Origin: Gordonia hankookensis
GTDB taxonomy: Bacteria; Actinomycetota; Actinomycetes; Mycobacteriales; Mycobacteriaceae
Direction: 5' to 3'
NCBI RefSeq assembly: GCF_014673215.1
Contig: NZ_JACWMS010000005.1
Span: 341,032-405,031, forward strand
Length of the DNA stretch: 64,000 bases
Position 1 is the first letter of the stretch. Every line of letters begins with the position of its first letter. This document shows, piece after piece, positions 8,567 to 17,470 of the stretch. Below the pieces are notes generated by a model that did not search any database, had not been told where the DNA came from, and worked only from the letters and a program-made list of their open reading frames with translations. The position numbers and the translations under genes were made by a program.

Positions 8567-8581
8567 CTACCTCGGAGGTAG
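8567..8581. promoter_or_regulatory. Palindromic operator candidate for the XRE regulator
   Basis: CTACCTC-G-GAGGTAG is a perfect palindrome with 7-base arms between the divergent XRE and hydrolase genes. Its site suits a dimeric repressor controlling both directions. Confidence 0.55.
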
Positions 8582-8616
8582 TGGATTCGCTGCACGACGA
8601 CGAGCAGGCTGCACTC

Positions 8617-9465
8617 ATGACCCACCACACCTCACCGACCGTGCTGATCTCCCCGGCGATGGCGGTGCCGTCGCGCTATTACCGACCGGTCGTGGACGCC
8701 TTCGCGCGGCGTGAGTGGTTCGCGGCGACGATTCCGCGACGTGGGCTCGACCCCGGCACCGATGCGCCCTCGCGGTCCGAGGACTGGTCCTACGCCGACG
8801 AGGCGGACGATCTCTCCGCGGCCGTTCGCCGTGTGCGTGCGCAGACGCCCGGCGCGCCGGTCATGATCCTCGGGCACAGTCTCGGTGCCCAGTTGTGCGC
8901 GGTCATCGGACAGCGCGGCGGCGAGGGCGCCCCGGACGCCATCGCCACGGTCGCGGCCTCGGTGCCCTACTTCCGTCACTACGCGCGTGGGGGTGTGGTG
9001 GAGTGGTGCACCGCAGCCGCCGTCCCGATCGTCACCGCGGCGGTCGGCCACTGGCCCACCCCGGGTTTCGGCGCCCCCGCACCTCGAACGCTGATGCGCG
9101 AGTGGGCTCGCATGGTTCGCACCGGAGTCACCCCGTTCGACGGTGGCGATCCGATCGAGATCCCCACGCTCGCGGTCCGTCTCGCCGACGACCGCCTGGT
9201 GCCCGCGCGAGCGGCCGAGCGCTTCGAGCGCGCCTTTCATCCGGCCGCCCGCACCACCTGGACATACTCGGCGGACGACTGCCCGCCGGGCGGGTCGGTG
9301 GGCCACGTCCGGTGGGCCCGCACGCCGGACGCGGTGGTCGACCGGATCGTCGACTGGTGGACGTCTCAGCTCGGGGAGGACGTCACCCGTAGGCGCCCCC
9401 GCCGGAACGTGTCGATCACGGCGACGACGACACCGAGCACGGCCAAGCCCATCATCGACGCGTAG
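8617..9465 (+). CDS. Alpha/beta-hydrolase family protein
   Basis: A serine hydrolase-like protein of 282 residues. The nucleophile elbow is GHSLGAQ, an acidic residue follows in RLADDRLVP, and the late histidine is in SVGHVRW, together a plausible catalytic triad. I chose ATG 8617; a GTG at 8581 is in frame but is the last base group of the palindrome. It is divergent from, and probably controlled by, the XRE regulator. The last 33 codons run antisense to the end of the next gene, so the true C-terminus is unusual (arginine-rich, low complexity). Substrate unknown. Confidence 0.8.
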   Translation: MTHHTSPTVLISPAMAVPSRYYRPVVDAFARREWFAATIPRRGLDPGTDAPSRSEDWSYADEADDLSAAVRRVRAQTPGAPVMILGHSLGAQLCAVIGQRGGEGAPDAIATVAASVPYFRHYARGGVVEWCTAAAVPIVTAAVGHWPTPGFGAPAPRTLMREWARMVRTGVTPFDGGDPIEIPTLAVRLADDRLVPARAAERFERAFHPAARTTWTYSADDCPPGGSVGHVRWARTPDAVVDRIVDWWTSQLGEDVTRRRPRRNVSITATTTPSTAKPIIDA

Positions 9466-10829
9466 ATCGACAGTGCGGTATCGCCACGGCCCGAGCTGTA
9501 GCCACCACCCCCATTCGGTCCGCCGCGCGCTGCGCCACCGTGGGCGCCGTGGGCGGATCCCGGATCGCCGCCGGTGCCGCCGCCTGGGCTGCCGGGTGGG
9601 CCGCCCTGGCCGCCGCCCGGCGCGCCCGCATGTCCCCCGCCACCGGGACCACCGCCACCGGGACCACCGCCACGATGCCCACCGCCACCGGGACCACCCA
9701 TCCCCTGTCCTTGGTCGCCGGTCAGCGAGGAGTGGTACACACCGATCGCGGCCGCCTGGATGAGGATCGGGATCACGATGAAGCGAAGCGGCAGGTAGAA
9801 CGCCATGACCACACTCAGGATCTCCGCCGTGAAGAAGTAGCGATCGTGCATTGCCGGGAGCAGGAACGGCACGATCACCGAGGAAGCGGTCGCGACCACC
9901 AGGATCGAGGTCGGGGTCACCTCGGGCTTCTTCCAGACCGACCAGGCCAGGAACACCACGATGACGCCGGCGGCAGCAGCGATCCCGAGATGAGCGAGCC
10001 AGGTCGCATCACCGGAGATAGGGATGAGTTGATACAGATTCGCGGCACCCAGGGTCAGTTGCTGATAACTGTCGGTCTGATCCAGGTACACCGACAGTGC
10101 GGTCTGGAAGGGGGCGCCCGCGACGAGCGCCGGGACGTCGAGCAGCAGGTACACCACCGGGATGGCCGTCAATGCGTACCACGGCACGCGGCGCCGGAGC
10201 AGCATCCAGGCCAGCACCGGCAGCACGAAGACGGCCTGCAACTTGAACGAGATGGCCAGGCCGAACAGGCCGCATGCCCAGAGCGAGTTCCAGCGGTACG
10301 ACTCGTGCCGGGCTCTCATCAGGAAGTACACGCCGCCGAGCGCGAACGCCGAGTAGATCGCGTCGGCCTGACCCCAATAGGCGCTGTTGGCGATCACCGA
10401 CGGCAAGAACACCATCGTCGCGAACGCCAAGGCGCGCAATGCGAATCGGTCGGTCCGGAGGCCGACGATGCGATAAGCGAAGAAGCCCAGCACGAAATCG
10501 AAGAGGATCGAGATCGCCTTGATGCCCACCAGCGCGGGGATGTTGAGGACGGTGAGGATCCAGATCAGATACAGATAGGGGTAGTTGTAGTCGGCGAACT
10601 TCTCACGGAATGCCCCGAAGCCCTGCGTGTCGAGGGTGTCGTACCACCGGCTGAGAAACGCTCGGTAATCGAGGGTCTCGACGTCGAGGAACCAGCAGCG
10701 GATTCCGATGGCGACTGCGATGATGACGCCGAGCACGAGCCACCGCATCCAGCGCGGTGTCCCGGTGACGGCGTGCGACTCGGATGTGCCGTCGAGTGCA
10801 GGCGTGAGGGCAGGGGCAGCCAAGGTCAT
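9366..10829 (-). CDS. GT-C-like polytopic membrane protein with glycine-rich loop
   Basis: A 487-residue protein with about ten membrane helices. The motif SAYWGQADAIYSAF and an acidic pair after the first helix (WFLDVETLDY) resemble lipid-linked-sugar-dependent mannosyltransferases of the GT-C fold (COG5542-like), which act on the outer face of the membrane. Between the penultimate and last helices a segment of about 79 residues (encoded 9484-9720) is almost pure Gly/Pro/His/Ala/Ser. ATG 10829 is preceded by CACAGT at 7 bases. Its 3' end overlaps the convergent hydrolase by 100 bases. Transferase activity is inferred only. Confidence 0.7.
   Translation of the reverse strand: MTLAAPALTPALDGTSESHAVTGTPRWMRWLVLGVIIAVAIGIRCWFLDVETLDYRAFLSRWYDTLDTQGFGAFREKFADYNYPYLYLIWILTVLNIPALVGIKAISILFDFVLGFFAYRIVGLRTDRFALRALAFATMVFLPSVIANSAYWGQADAIYSAFALGGVYFLMRARHESYRWNSLWACGLFGLAISFKLQAVFVLPVLAWMLLRRRVPWYALTAIPVVYLLLDVPALVAGAPFQTALSVYLDQTDSYQQLTLGAANLYQLIPISGDATWLAHLGIAAAAGVIVVFLAWSVWKKPEVTPTSILVVATASSVIVPFLLPAMHDRYFFTAEILSVVMAFYLPLRFIVIPILIQAAAIGVYHSSLTGDQGQGMGGPGGGGHRGGGPGGGGPGGGGHAGAPGGGQGGPPGSPGGGTGGDPGSAHGAHGGAARGGPNGGGGYSSGRGDTALSIYASMMGLAVLGVVVAVIDTFRRGRLRVTSSPS
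9484..9720 (-). repeat. Glycine-rich imperfect repeat region inside the GT-C-like gene
   Basis: The DNA is a run of imperfect GGNGGNCC-type units coding for GGPGGGGH-like peptides. The reading frame stays open through it and continues into a good membrane helix, so it looks like real coding sequence and not a frameshift. Confidence 0.75.
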
Positions 10830-10939
10830 GCTCACCACTGTGGGTGGCGAAGCTGTGGACCCGGTGTCAGCCCGCTGGGAGGTTCACGCGGACCCGCCCG
10901 CAGTGGACGGTCCGTCCCGGATCGGTGACACCGGATCGT

Positions 10940-12403
10940 TCACGGACCGGTTGTCGCGACGATCTGCTCCCGCGTGCGCTCGGCGGTCCGGGCGGCCCGG
11001 CGACCCGTCGACACGATGCCGACGATGATGATCCCGACACCGCACGACGCCATGAGGATCCATGCCGGATGCGACGCCGCCGCCAATCCATCGGAGACCG
11101 GGCCGTCGAGGCCGGCGAACGCGACGGCCCCGAAGATCGCGACGCCCAACGAGATCCCGACCTGTCGGCTGGTCGAGGCGATCGCGGACGCAACGCCTGC
11201 CTGCGATCGTGGCATACCCGAGACGGCCGCATTGGTGATCGGGGCGTTGACCAAACCCATGCCCACCCCGAGGAACAGGTACGCGACCCCGAGGTACCAC
11301 ATGCTGGTGTCGTGACCGGCCTGCGTCAGCATCACGCCGCTCGCCAGAACCATCACACCGGCACCGACCATGGGCACACGTGCGCCCCGATCGCCCACCA
11401 GTCGGCCGGACAGCGGCGAGAACACGGCATTCGCGACCGCCATCGGCAACGTCATCAACCCGGCCTGAAGTGGGCTCAACCCGCGCACCTGCTGAAGGTA
11501 GAGGGTGTTGAGGAACAGGAAGCCGCCCATCGCACTGAACGCCAGGATTGCACCGATCACCGAGCTGCTGAACGGGATGCTGTGGAAGAAGCGAAGATCC
11601 AAGAGCGGCTCATGCCTGCGTGATTCGACGAGCAGGAACAGAAGGAGCGCCACGATCGCGGCGGTGAACGCACCGACGACCAGACCGGAGTCCCATCCGA
11701 GACCTCGGCCCTCGATGATGCCGTACGTGAGAGTGGCGAGAAAGACCAGGATCAGGAACTGACCGGCGGGATCGGGCCGGCGTGCACGGGCCGCCTTCGA
11801 CTCCGGCACCAGGATCGCGGTGAGGATGCATGCGGCCAGGCAGACCGGGACGTTCAGCCAGAAGATCGCCTCCCAGCCGATGCCGTCGACCAGTGCACCG
11901 CCGACGAGCGGACCGAGTGCCATGCTCACCCCGATCGCCGTGCCCCACATGCCGATCGCCCGTGCCCTCTCCTTCGGTTCGGTGAAGGTGTTGGTGATGA
12001 TCGACATCGCGACGGGGTTCATCATCGCCCCACCGACAGCCTGCAGCATGCGCGCACCGATGAGCATCTCCGGCGACACCGCCAAGGAGCAGAAGATGGA
12101 ACCGAGCCCGAAGACGGTGAGTCCCACCTGGAAGACTCGTTTGCGGCCCAGTCGGTCGCCCAATGATCCACCCAGCATCAGCAGGCTGGCGAGCACCAAG
12201 GTGTAGGCGTCGATCACCCATTGCAGCTGGGATGCCGTCGCGCCGAGTTCGGAGCCGATCGCCGGTAGGGCGACGTTCACGCCGGAAGTGTCGATCCCCA
12301 CGATGAAGAGACTCAGACAGCACGTCGCCAGGATCGCCATGCGGCGACGCGTACCGAGCTCGGAGATGTCCGTCACGGGTCCGGACATGGTCGGAAGGTT
12401 CAT
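10940..12403 (-). CDS. MFS drug exporter, DHA2 (EmrB/QacA) family
   Basis: A 487-residue proton-driven efflux pump with about 14 predicted membrane helices. The helix 2-3 loop carries GGSLGDRLGRKR, the signature of the superfamily, and the N-terminal half has VNVALPAIGSELGA and QWVIDAYTL typical of DHA2 members. Its start overlaps the stop of the MarR gene by four bases, so the pair is co-transcribed and the pump is most likely induced when the MarR protein binds a toxic ligand. Substrates cannot be named. Confidence 0.92.
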   Translation of the reverse strand: MNLPTMSGPVTDISELGTRRRMAILATCCLSLFIVGIDTSGVNVALPAIGSELGATASQLQWVIDAYTLVLASLLMLGGSLGDRLGRKRVFQVGLTVFGLGSIFCSLAVSPEMLIGARMLQAVGGAMMNPVAMSIITNTFTEPKERARAIGMWGTAIGVSMALGPLVGGALVDGIGWEAIFWLNVPVCLAACILTAILVPESKAARARRPDPAGQFLILVFLATLTYGIIEGRGLGWDSGLVVGAFTAAIVALLLFLLVESRRHEPLLDLRFFHSIPFSSSVIGAILAFSAMGGFLFLNTLYLQQVRGLSPLQAGLMTLPMAVANAVFSPLSGRLVGDRGARVPMVGAGVMVLASGVMLTQAGHDTSMWYLGVAYLFLGVGMGLVNAPITNAAVSGMPRSQAGVASAIASTSRQVGISLGVAIFGAVAFAGLDGPVSDGLAAASHPAWILMASCGVGIIIVGIVSTGRRAARTAERTREQIVATTGP

Positions 12404-12864
12404 GATTCGGCTGCCTCTCGGAGGGCGTCGAGCAGTGAGCCCAGGTCGCGCAGTTGCTCGTCGTCGAGCGCGGCGAACATCGTGGGGGCGATGGCCGGAT
12501 CGGCGATCACCGAATCGACGATCCGGCGACCCTCATCGGTGATGGTGACCACCTTGTATCGGCGGTCGGTGGGATGGGGCTCGCGCGTGACCAGCCCCCG
12601 GTCGACGAGGTCGTTGACGATTCCACTGGTCGCAGGTGCGTCGACGCCGAGACGCCTGGCCAGGTCGCTCTGGGTCATGTCGCGCACGGCGATCCGGCGC
12701 AGCGCACGGAATCGGCTGAACGGCATCTCGACGCGCGCGTCGATCCGGGCGCGCGACTCCACGGCGTGGTCGCGGACGAGGCTGTTCATCGCGAACCAGA
12801 GTTCGGTGGCAGTCGGCACAGCTGCCACCGAGGACGCGCGTTTCCCCGAATCAGTTGTACGCAT
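12400..12864 (-). CDS. MarR-family transcriptional regulator
   Basis: A 154-residue winged-helix repressor-type protein: MTQSDLARRLGVDAPATSGIVNDL is the recognition region and REPHPTDRRYKVVTIT the wing. It is the first gene of a two-gene operon with the MFS pump. ATG 12864 is favoured over the in-frame TTG at 12885 because TACAAT stands exactly six bases before it, giving a leaderless message; the TTG would lie within the operator. metH ends only 41 bases upstream of this start but the operon has its own promoter. Confidence 0.9.
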   Translation of the reverse strand: MRTTDSGKRASSVAAVPTATELWFAMNSLVRDHAVESRARIDARVEMPFSRFRALRRIAVRDMTQSDLARRLGVDAPATSGIVNDLVDRGLVTREPHPTDRRYKVVTITDEGRRIVDSVIADPAIAPTMFAALDDEQLRDLGSLLDALREAAES

Positions 12865-12885
12865 ACAATGATTGTATACATACAA
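12855..12885. promoter_or_regulatory. MarR operator overlapping -10 and start codon
   Basis: Two 15-base arms (12855-12869 and 12871-12885) are inverted copies differing at two positions, around a single central base; the half-site is TTGTAYGYATACAAT. The site contains the -10 TACAAT (12871-12876, minus strand) and the ATG at 12864, so bound repressor would block both RNA polymerase and transcription start. Confidence 0.75.
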
Positions 12886-12905
12886 CCGTTTCCGTGCGAC
12901 TCAGG

Positions 12906-15900
12906 TCAGGTGTTGAAGTACTTGGCCTCCGGGTGATGCAGCACGAACGCGTCCGTCGACTGCTCGGGATGCAGCTGCAGTTCCTCCGACAGCACCACAC
13001 CGATCCGCTCGGGCTCGAGCAGCTCCATCATCTTCGCGCGGTCGTCGAGGTCGGGGCAGGCCCCGTAGCCGAACGAGAAGCGGGCGCCCCGGTACTCGAG
13101 GTCGAAGAAGCCCTGTGCGTTCTCCGGATCCTCCCCCGCCAGCGATGTTCCCGCGACGGTCAACTCACTGCGCACCCGCTGATGCCAGTACTCCGCCAAC
13201 GCCTCGGTCAACTGCACACCGATGCCGTGCACCTCGAGGTAGTCACGGTAGGCGTCCTCGGCGAACAGCTTGTTCGCGAAGTCCGCGATCGGCTGGCCCA
13301 TGGTGACGAGCTGGAACGGGAGCACATCGACCTGGCCTGCGGCCTTCGCCTGTTCGCGCGAGGAGATGAAGTCTGCGACGCAGAGGAACCTCGAACGCTG
13401 TTGCCGCGGGAATTCAAAACTGTGGCGCACCTCGGCGTCGGGTCGCGGCTCGGCCAGCACGTGGACCGTGTCGCCCTCGCTCACCGCCGGGAAATAGCCG
13501 TAGACGACGGCGGCATGCTGGAGGATGCCCTCGGTGGCGAGTCGGTCGATCCAGTAGCGCAGCCGTGGACGACCCTCGGACTCGACGAGCTCCTCGTACG
13601 ACGGCCCCTCTCCCCCGCGTGCGCCGCGAAGTCCCCACTGTCCGAGGAACAACGCGCGCTCGTCTAGCAGTTGGAGATAGTCCGCCACCGGCACGCCCTT
13701 CACGATCCGGGTGCCCCAGAACGGAGGCGTCGGGATCGCGTTGTCGGCGGCCACATCCGAGCGGGCCGGAACCTCGACGGGCGTCTCCGCGGCCTTGCGC
13801 TTCTCGGCAATCCGCCGCGAACGTTCGTGCCGAGCCTTGCGCTCCTCCACCTTCTGCCTGGCGGCGATCGCCTCCGGGCTGTTCGGATCCGGACCTTCAC
13901 CGCGCTTGGTCGCCATGATCTCGTCCATGAGCCGCAGACCCTCGAAGGCGTCGCGTGCGTAGTGGACATCGCCGTCGTAGGTCTCGGACAGATCGTTCTC
14001 GACGTAGGTACGGGTGAGCGCGGCCCCGCCGAGCAGGACCGGGAAGCTCGTGGCGACCCCGCGCGAGTTGATCTCCTCGAGGTTCTCCTTCATCACCACG
14101 GTCGATTTGACGAGCAGCCCGGACATGCCGATGACGTCGGCCCGCTTGTCCTCGGCAGCCTCGAGGATGGTGTTGATCGGTTGCTTGATACCGAGGTTGA
14201 CCACCTCATACCCGTTGTTGGACAGGATGATGTCGACGAGGTTCTTGCCGATGTCGTGGACATCGCCCTTGACGGTGGCGAGCACGATGCGTCCCTTGCC
14301 GTCCTCGCCGGTCGCTTCCATGTGCGGTTCCAGGTGCGCGACAGCGGTTTTCATCACCTCGGCGGACTGCAGCACGAACGGGAGCTGCATCTGGCCCGAC
14401 CCGAACAGCTCTCCGACGGTCTTCATGCCCGAGAGCAATGTCTCGTTGATGATCTCCAGCGGCGGCTTCTCGGTCATCGCCTCGTCGAGGTCGTCCTCGA
14501 GGCCGTTGCGCTCACCGTCGACGATGCGGCGTTCCAGACGATCGAACAGCGGCAGTTTCGCCAATTCGGCCGCGCGGGATTCGCGTGCGGACGCCGCCGA
14601 CACCCCTTCGAACAGCTCCATGAGCTTCTGCAGCGGGTCGTAGCCCTCACGACGCCGGTCATAGACGAGATCGAGCGCGACCTCGCGGTGTTCTTCGGGA
14701 ATCCGGGCGATCGGCAGGATCTTCGACGCGTGCACGATCGCGGTGTCGAGCCCGGCCTGCACACATTCGTGCAGGAACACCGAGTTCAGCACCTGCCGGG
14801 CGGCCGGGTTGAGGCCGAACGAGATGTTGGAGATACCCAGTGTGAAGTGCACGTCCGGGTGCGCCTCGTGGAGGCGGCGGATGGCCTCGATGGTCTCGAT
14901 GCCGTCGCGTCGGACCTCTTCCTGCCCGGTCGAGATCGGGAACGTGAGGGCATCGATGATGATGTCTTCCTCGGCCAGACCCCAGTTCTCGGTGATGTCG
15001 GTGATCAGCCGCTCGGCGATCCGGATCTTCCAGTCCGCGGTCCGCGCCTGTCCCTCTTCGTCGATGGTCAGCGCCACCACGGCGGCGCCGTGTTCCACGA
15101 CCAGCTCCATGATGCGGGTGAACCGCGAATCGGGACCGTCGCCGTCTTCGTAGTTGACCGAGTTGACCGCACAGCGGCCGCCGAGCGCTTCCAGACCGGC
15201 CTTGATGACCGCGGGTTCGGTGGAGTCGAGCATGATCGGCAGGGTCGACGATGTCGCGAACCGACTGGCCAGCGCCGTCATGTCGACCGCGCCGTCGCGG
15301 CCCACATAGTCGACGTTGAGGTCCAGCATGTGCGCGCCGTCGCGGGTCTGGTCCTTGGCGATGTCGAGGCACTTCTGATAGTCCTCGGCGATCATCGCCT
15401 CACGGAACGCCTTGGAGCCGTTGGTGTTCGTCCGCTCGCCGATCACCAGGAAGCTCGCGTCCTGATCGAACGGGACCGCGCTGTAGAGCGACGACGTCTC
15501 GGCGATGTGCTCGGGCTTCCGCTGTGCCGCGGTCACCTCGGCCACGCGGTCGGCGACCTGACGGATGTGTTCGGGGGTTGTTCCGCAGCAGCCGCCCACG
15601 AATGCCAGTCCGAAGTCGGAGACGAAATCACCCAGGGCGCTCGCCAGTTCGTCGGGCTGCAAGGGATATTCGGCGCCGTTGGCGCCCAGCACGGGCAGAC
15701 CGGCATTCGGCATGACCGACACCGGAATCCGCGCGTGCTTGGAGAGATACCGGAGGTGTTCGCTCATCTCGGCGGGCCCGGTCGCGCAGTTCAACCCGAT
15801 CATGTCGACGCCGAGCGGTTCGATGGCGGTCAATGCGGCACCGATCTCCGAGCCCAGCAACATGGTGCCGGTGGTCTCCACGGTGACATGACTGATGATG

Positions 15901-16490
15901 GGGATCGATCGCCCGAGATCGTTCATGGCGCGACGTGCCGCCACGATCGCCGCTTTGACCTGCAGCAAGTCTTGCGACGTCTCGACCAGGATCGCGTCGG
16001 CGCCGCCGTCGAGCATCCCGGCCACACACTCGTAGTACGCATCGCGGATCACCGCGAAGGTCGTGTGGCCGAGGCTGGGCAGTTTGGTACCGGGCCCGAT
16101 CGAGCCGAGCACGAAGCGCGCGGTCCCATCGGCCGACGGACCCATCTCGTCGGCCACGCCACGCGCGATGCCGGTGCCCTTGTACGACAGCTCGCGGATC
16201 CGATCGGCGATGTCGTAGTCGCCGAGATTCGAGAGGTTGCAGCCGAATGTGTTGGTCTCGACCGCGTCCGCGCCTGCCTCGAAATAGGCACGGTGGATGT
16301 CGGCGAGCACATCGGGGCGGGTGTCGTTGAGGATCTCGTTACAGCCTTCGAGACCGTTGAAGTCGTCGAGGGTGAGATCGGCGGCCTGCAGCATGGTGCC
16401 CATGGCCCCATCGCCGATCAGCACACGGCGCGACATCGCGGTGAGGAATGTCGTGTCGTAGGCGGCCGGGTCGGTGGTGCGGGTCGACAT
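12906..16490 (-). CDS. metH: Cobalamin-dependent methionine synthase
   Basis: Transfers the methyl group of methyltetrahydrofolate to homocysteine through cobalamin. The 1194-residue protein has all four modules: homocysteine-binding barrel with zinc cysteines (GLNCATG and GGCCGTTPEH near 300), pterin-binding barrel (about 345-620), cobalamin domain with DVHDIGKN and its lower-ligand histidine (about 740), and the AdoMet activation domain to the end. No cobalamin riboswitch fits in the short upstream gap. TACGCT lies seven bases before ATG, so it is probably leaderless. It is divergent from the PAC2-family gene, as in Rv2124c-Rv2125. Confidence 0.97.
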   Translation of the reverse strand: MSTRTTDPAAYDTTFLTAMSRRVLIGDGAMGTMLQAADLTLDDFNGLEGCNEILNDTRPDVLADIHRAYFEAGADAVETNTFGCNLSNLGDYDIADRIRELSYKGTGIARGVADEMGPSADGTARFVLGSIGPGTKLPSLGHTTFAVIRDAYYECVAGMLDGGADAILVETSQDLLQVKAAIVAARRAMNDLGRSIPIISHVTVETTGTMLLGSEIGAALTAIEPLGVDMIGLNCATGPAEMSEHLRYLSKHARIPVSVMPNAGLPVLGANGAEYPLQPDELASALGDFVSDFGLAFVGGCCGTTPEHIRQVADRVAEVTAAQRKPEHIAETSSLYSAVPFDQDASFLVIGERTNTNGSKAFREAMIAEDYQKCLDIAKDQTRDGAHMLDLNVDYVGRDGAVDMTALASRFATSSTLPIMLDSTEPAVIKAGLEALGGRCAVNSVNYEDGDGPDSRFTRIMELVVEHGAAVVALTIDEEGQARTADWKIRIAERLITDITENWGLAEEDIIIDALTFPISTGQEEVRRDGIETIEAIRRLHEAHPDVHFTLGISNISFGLNPAARQVLNSVFLHECVQAGLDTAIVHASKILPIARIPEEHREVALDLVYDRRREGYDPLQKLMELFEGVSAASARESRAAELAKLPLFDRLERRIVDGERNGLEDDLDEAMTEKPPLEIINETLLSGMKTVGELFGSGQMQLPFVLQSAEVMKTAVAHLEPHMEATGEDGKGRIVLATVKGDVHDIGKNLVDIILSNNGYEVVNLGIKQPINTILEAAEDKRADVIGMSGLLVKSTVVMKENLEEINSRGVATSFPVLLGGAALTRTYVENDLSETYDGDVHYARDAFEGLRLMDEIMATKRGEGPDPNSPEAIAARQKVEERKARHERSRRIAEKRKAAETPVEVPARSDVAADNAIPTPPFWGTRIVKGVPVADYLQLLDERALFLGQWGLRGARGGEGPSYEELVESEGRPRLRYWIDRLATEGILQHAAVVYGYFPAVSEGDTVHVLAEPRPDAEVRHSFEFPRQQRSRFLCVADFISSREQAKAAGQVDVLPFQLVTMGQPIADFANKLFAEDAYRDYLEVHGIGVQLTEALAEYWHQRVRSELTVAGTSLAGEDPENAQGFFDLEYRGARFSFGYGACPDLDDRAKMMELLEPERIGVVLSEELQLHPEQSTDAFVLHHPEAKYFNT

Positions 16491-16497
16491 GGTTGTC

Positions 16498-16503
16498 AGC
16501 GTA
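16498..16503 (-). promoter_or_regulatory. -10 element of a leaderless promoter (metH)
   Basis: On the minus strand TACGCT is followed by 7 bases and ATG 16490. Confidence 0.6.
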
Positions 16504-16529
16504 GTTCGCCCTCTCTCGGGGTTCGGTCG

Positions 16530-16535
16530 TAGGCT
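16530..16535 (+). promoter_or_regulatory. -10 element of a leaderless promoter (PAC2 gene)
   Basis: TAGGCT is followed by 6 bases and GTG 16542. The metH and PAC2 promoters are back to back within 52 bases. Confidence 0.6.
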
Positions 16536-16541
16536 GGTTCA

Positions 16542-17441
16542 GTGAACGCTGAGCAGAGGTCGAACCTTCCCCAGCTGCGCAAGCCCATCCTGTTGGCCGC
16601 CTTCGAGGGGTGGAATGACGCGGGGGACGCTGCCAGCAGCGCGATCGAGCATCTGGCGCTCACCTGGGATGCCGTTCCACTCGCCGACATCGACTCCGAG
16701 GACTATTACGACTTCCAAGTGAACCGACCCACGGTCAAGCAGATCGACGGGGTCACCCGACGGATCGACTGGCCCACCACGTCCATTTCCTATTGCACCC
16801 CCCAAGGTGCGGACCGTGACATCGTACTCGTTCGCGGCATCGAGCCGAACATGCGCTGGCGGGCGTTCTGTGCGGAGATCGTGGATCTCGCCCGGCAGCT
16901 GGATGTGGAGACGACGGTCATGCTCGGCGCGCTCCTCGCCGACACGCCCCACACGCGTCCCGTTCCGGTGACCGGCACGGCCTACAGCAGTGAGTCGGCT
17001 GCACAGTTCAACCTCGCGGAGAGCCGCTACGAGGGGCCAACCGGGATCACCGGAGTGCTCCAGGATCTGTTCGTCCAGGCGGGGTTGCCTGCGGTGTCGT
17101 TCTGGGCCGCAGTGCCCCATTACGTCTCCACTCCCCCGAATCCGAAGGCGACGGTGGCCCTGCTGAACCGGGTCGAGGAGGTCCTCGACGTGGAGGTACC
17201 CCTGGCGACGCTGCCCGAACAGGCCGAGGAGTGGGAGCGCGCGGTCACCGAGATGACCGAGGACGACGAGGAGATCGCCGACTACGTGCGAGGGCTCGAA
17301 GAGCGCGGCGATGCCGAGATCGACGCCGACGACGTGATGGCCAAGATCGACGGGGACGCCCTGGCAGCCGAGTTCGAGCGCTACCTCAAGCGACGCGGAC
17401 CGGGCGGGACGGGCCGCGGCCAGGGGTCGTTCGGGAGCTGA
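16542..17441 (+). CDS. PAC2-family protein (Rv2125-like)
   Basis: A 299-residue member of the PAC2 fold, named for eukaryotic proteasome assembly chaperones. The start AAFEGWNDAGDAASSAIEHL is the conserved first strand-helix of the family, and TPHTRPVPVTGTA and FWAAVPHYVSTPPNPKAT are further signatures. The C-terminal 70 residues are acidic and helical, ending in a Gly/Arg tail. Actinobacterial members have no established function; the proteasomal ATPase gene lies 14 kb away but a functional link is not shown. Convergent with a small unknown gene across a short hairpin. Confidence 0.88.
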   Translation: MNAEQRSNLPQLRKPILLAAFEGWNDAGDAASSAIEHLALTWDAVPLADIDSEDYYDFQVNRPTVKQIDGVTRRIDWPTTSISYCTPQGADRDIVLVRGIEPNMRWRAFCAEIVDLARQLDVETTVMLGALLADTPHTRPVPVTGTAYSSESAAQFNLAESRYEGPTGITGVLQDLFVQAGLPAVSFWAAVPHYVSTPPNPKATVALLNRVEEVLDVEVPLATLPEQAEEWERAVTEMTEDDEEIADYVRGLEERGDAEIDADDVMAKIDGDALAAEFERYLKRRGPGGTGRGQGSFGS

Positions 17442-17449
17442 GGAGACCC

Positions 17450-17470
17450 GGATCGGCCGTCAGCCGATCC
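17450..17470. terminator. Hairpin between PAC2 gene and small unknown gene
   Basis: Perfect 8-base arms (17450-17457, 17463-17470; GGATCGGC and complement) around a 5-base loop lie between the two convergent genes. The minus-strand stop codon is in the loop. No U-tract. Confidence 0.5.

Noticed and set aside
9484..9720. Frameshift or PE_PGRS-like protein in the glycine-rich region
   Set aside because: The frame enters and leaves the repeat with good membrane helices, and no PE domain is present.
13671..16532. 953-codon plus-strand frame antisense to metH
   Set aside because: metH is unmistakable on the other strand; the composition is that of a GC3-driven shadow.
16491..16541. Cobalamin riboswitch for metH
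   Set aside because: The gap to the divergent gene is only 51 bases and is filled by two leaderless promoters.
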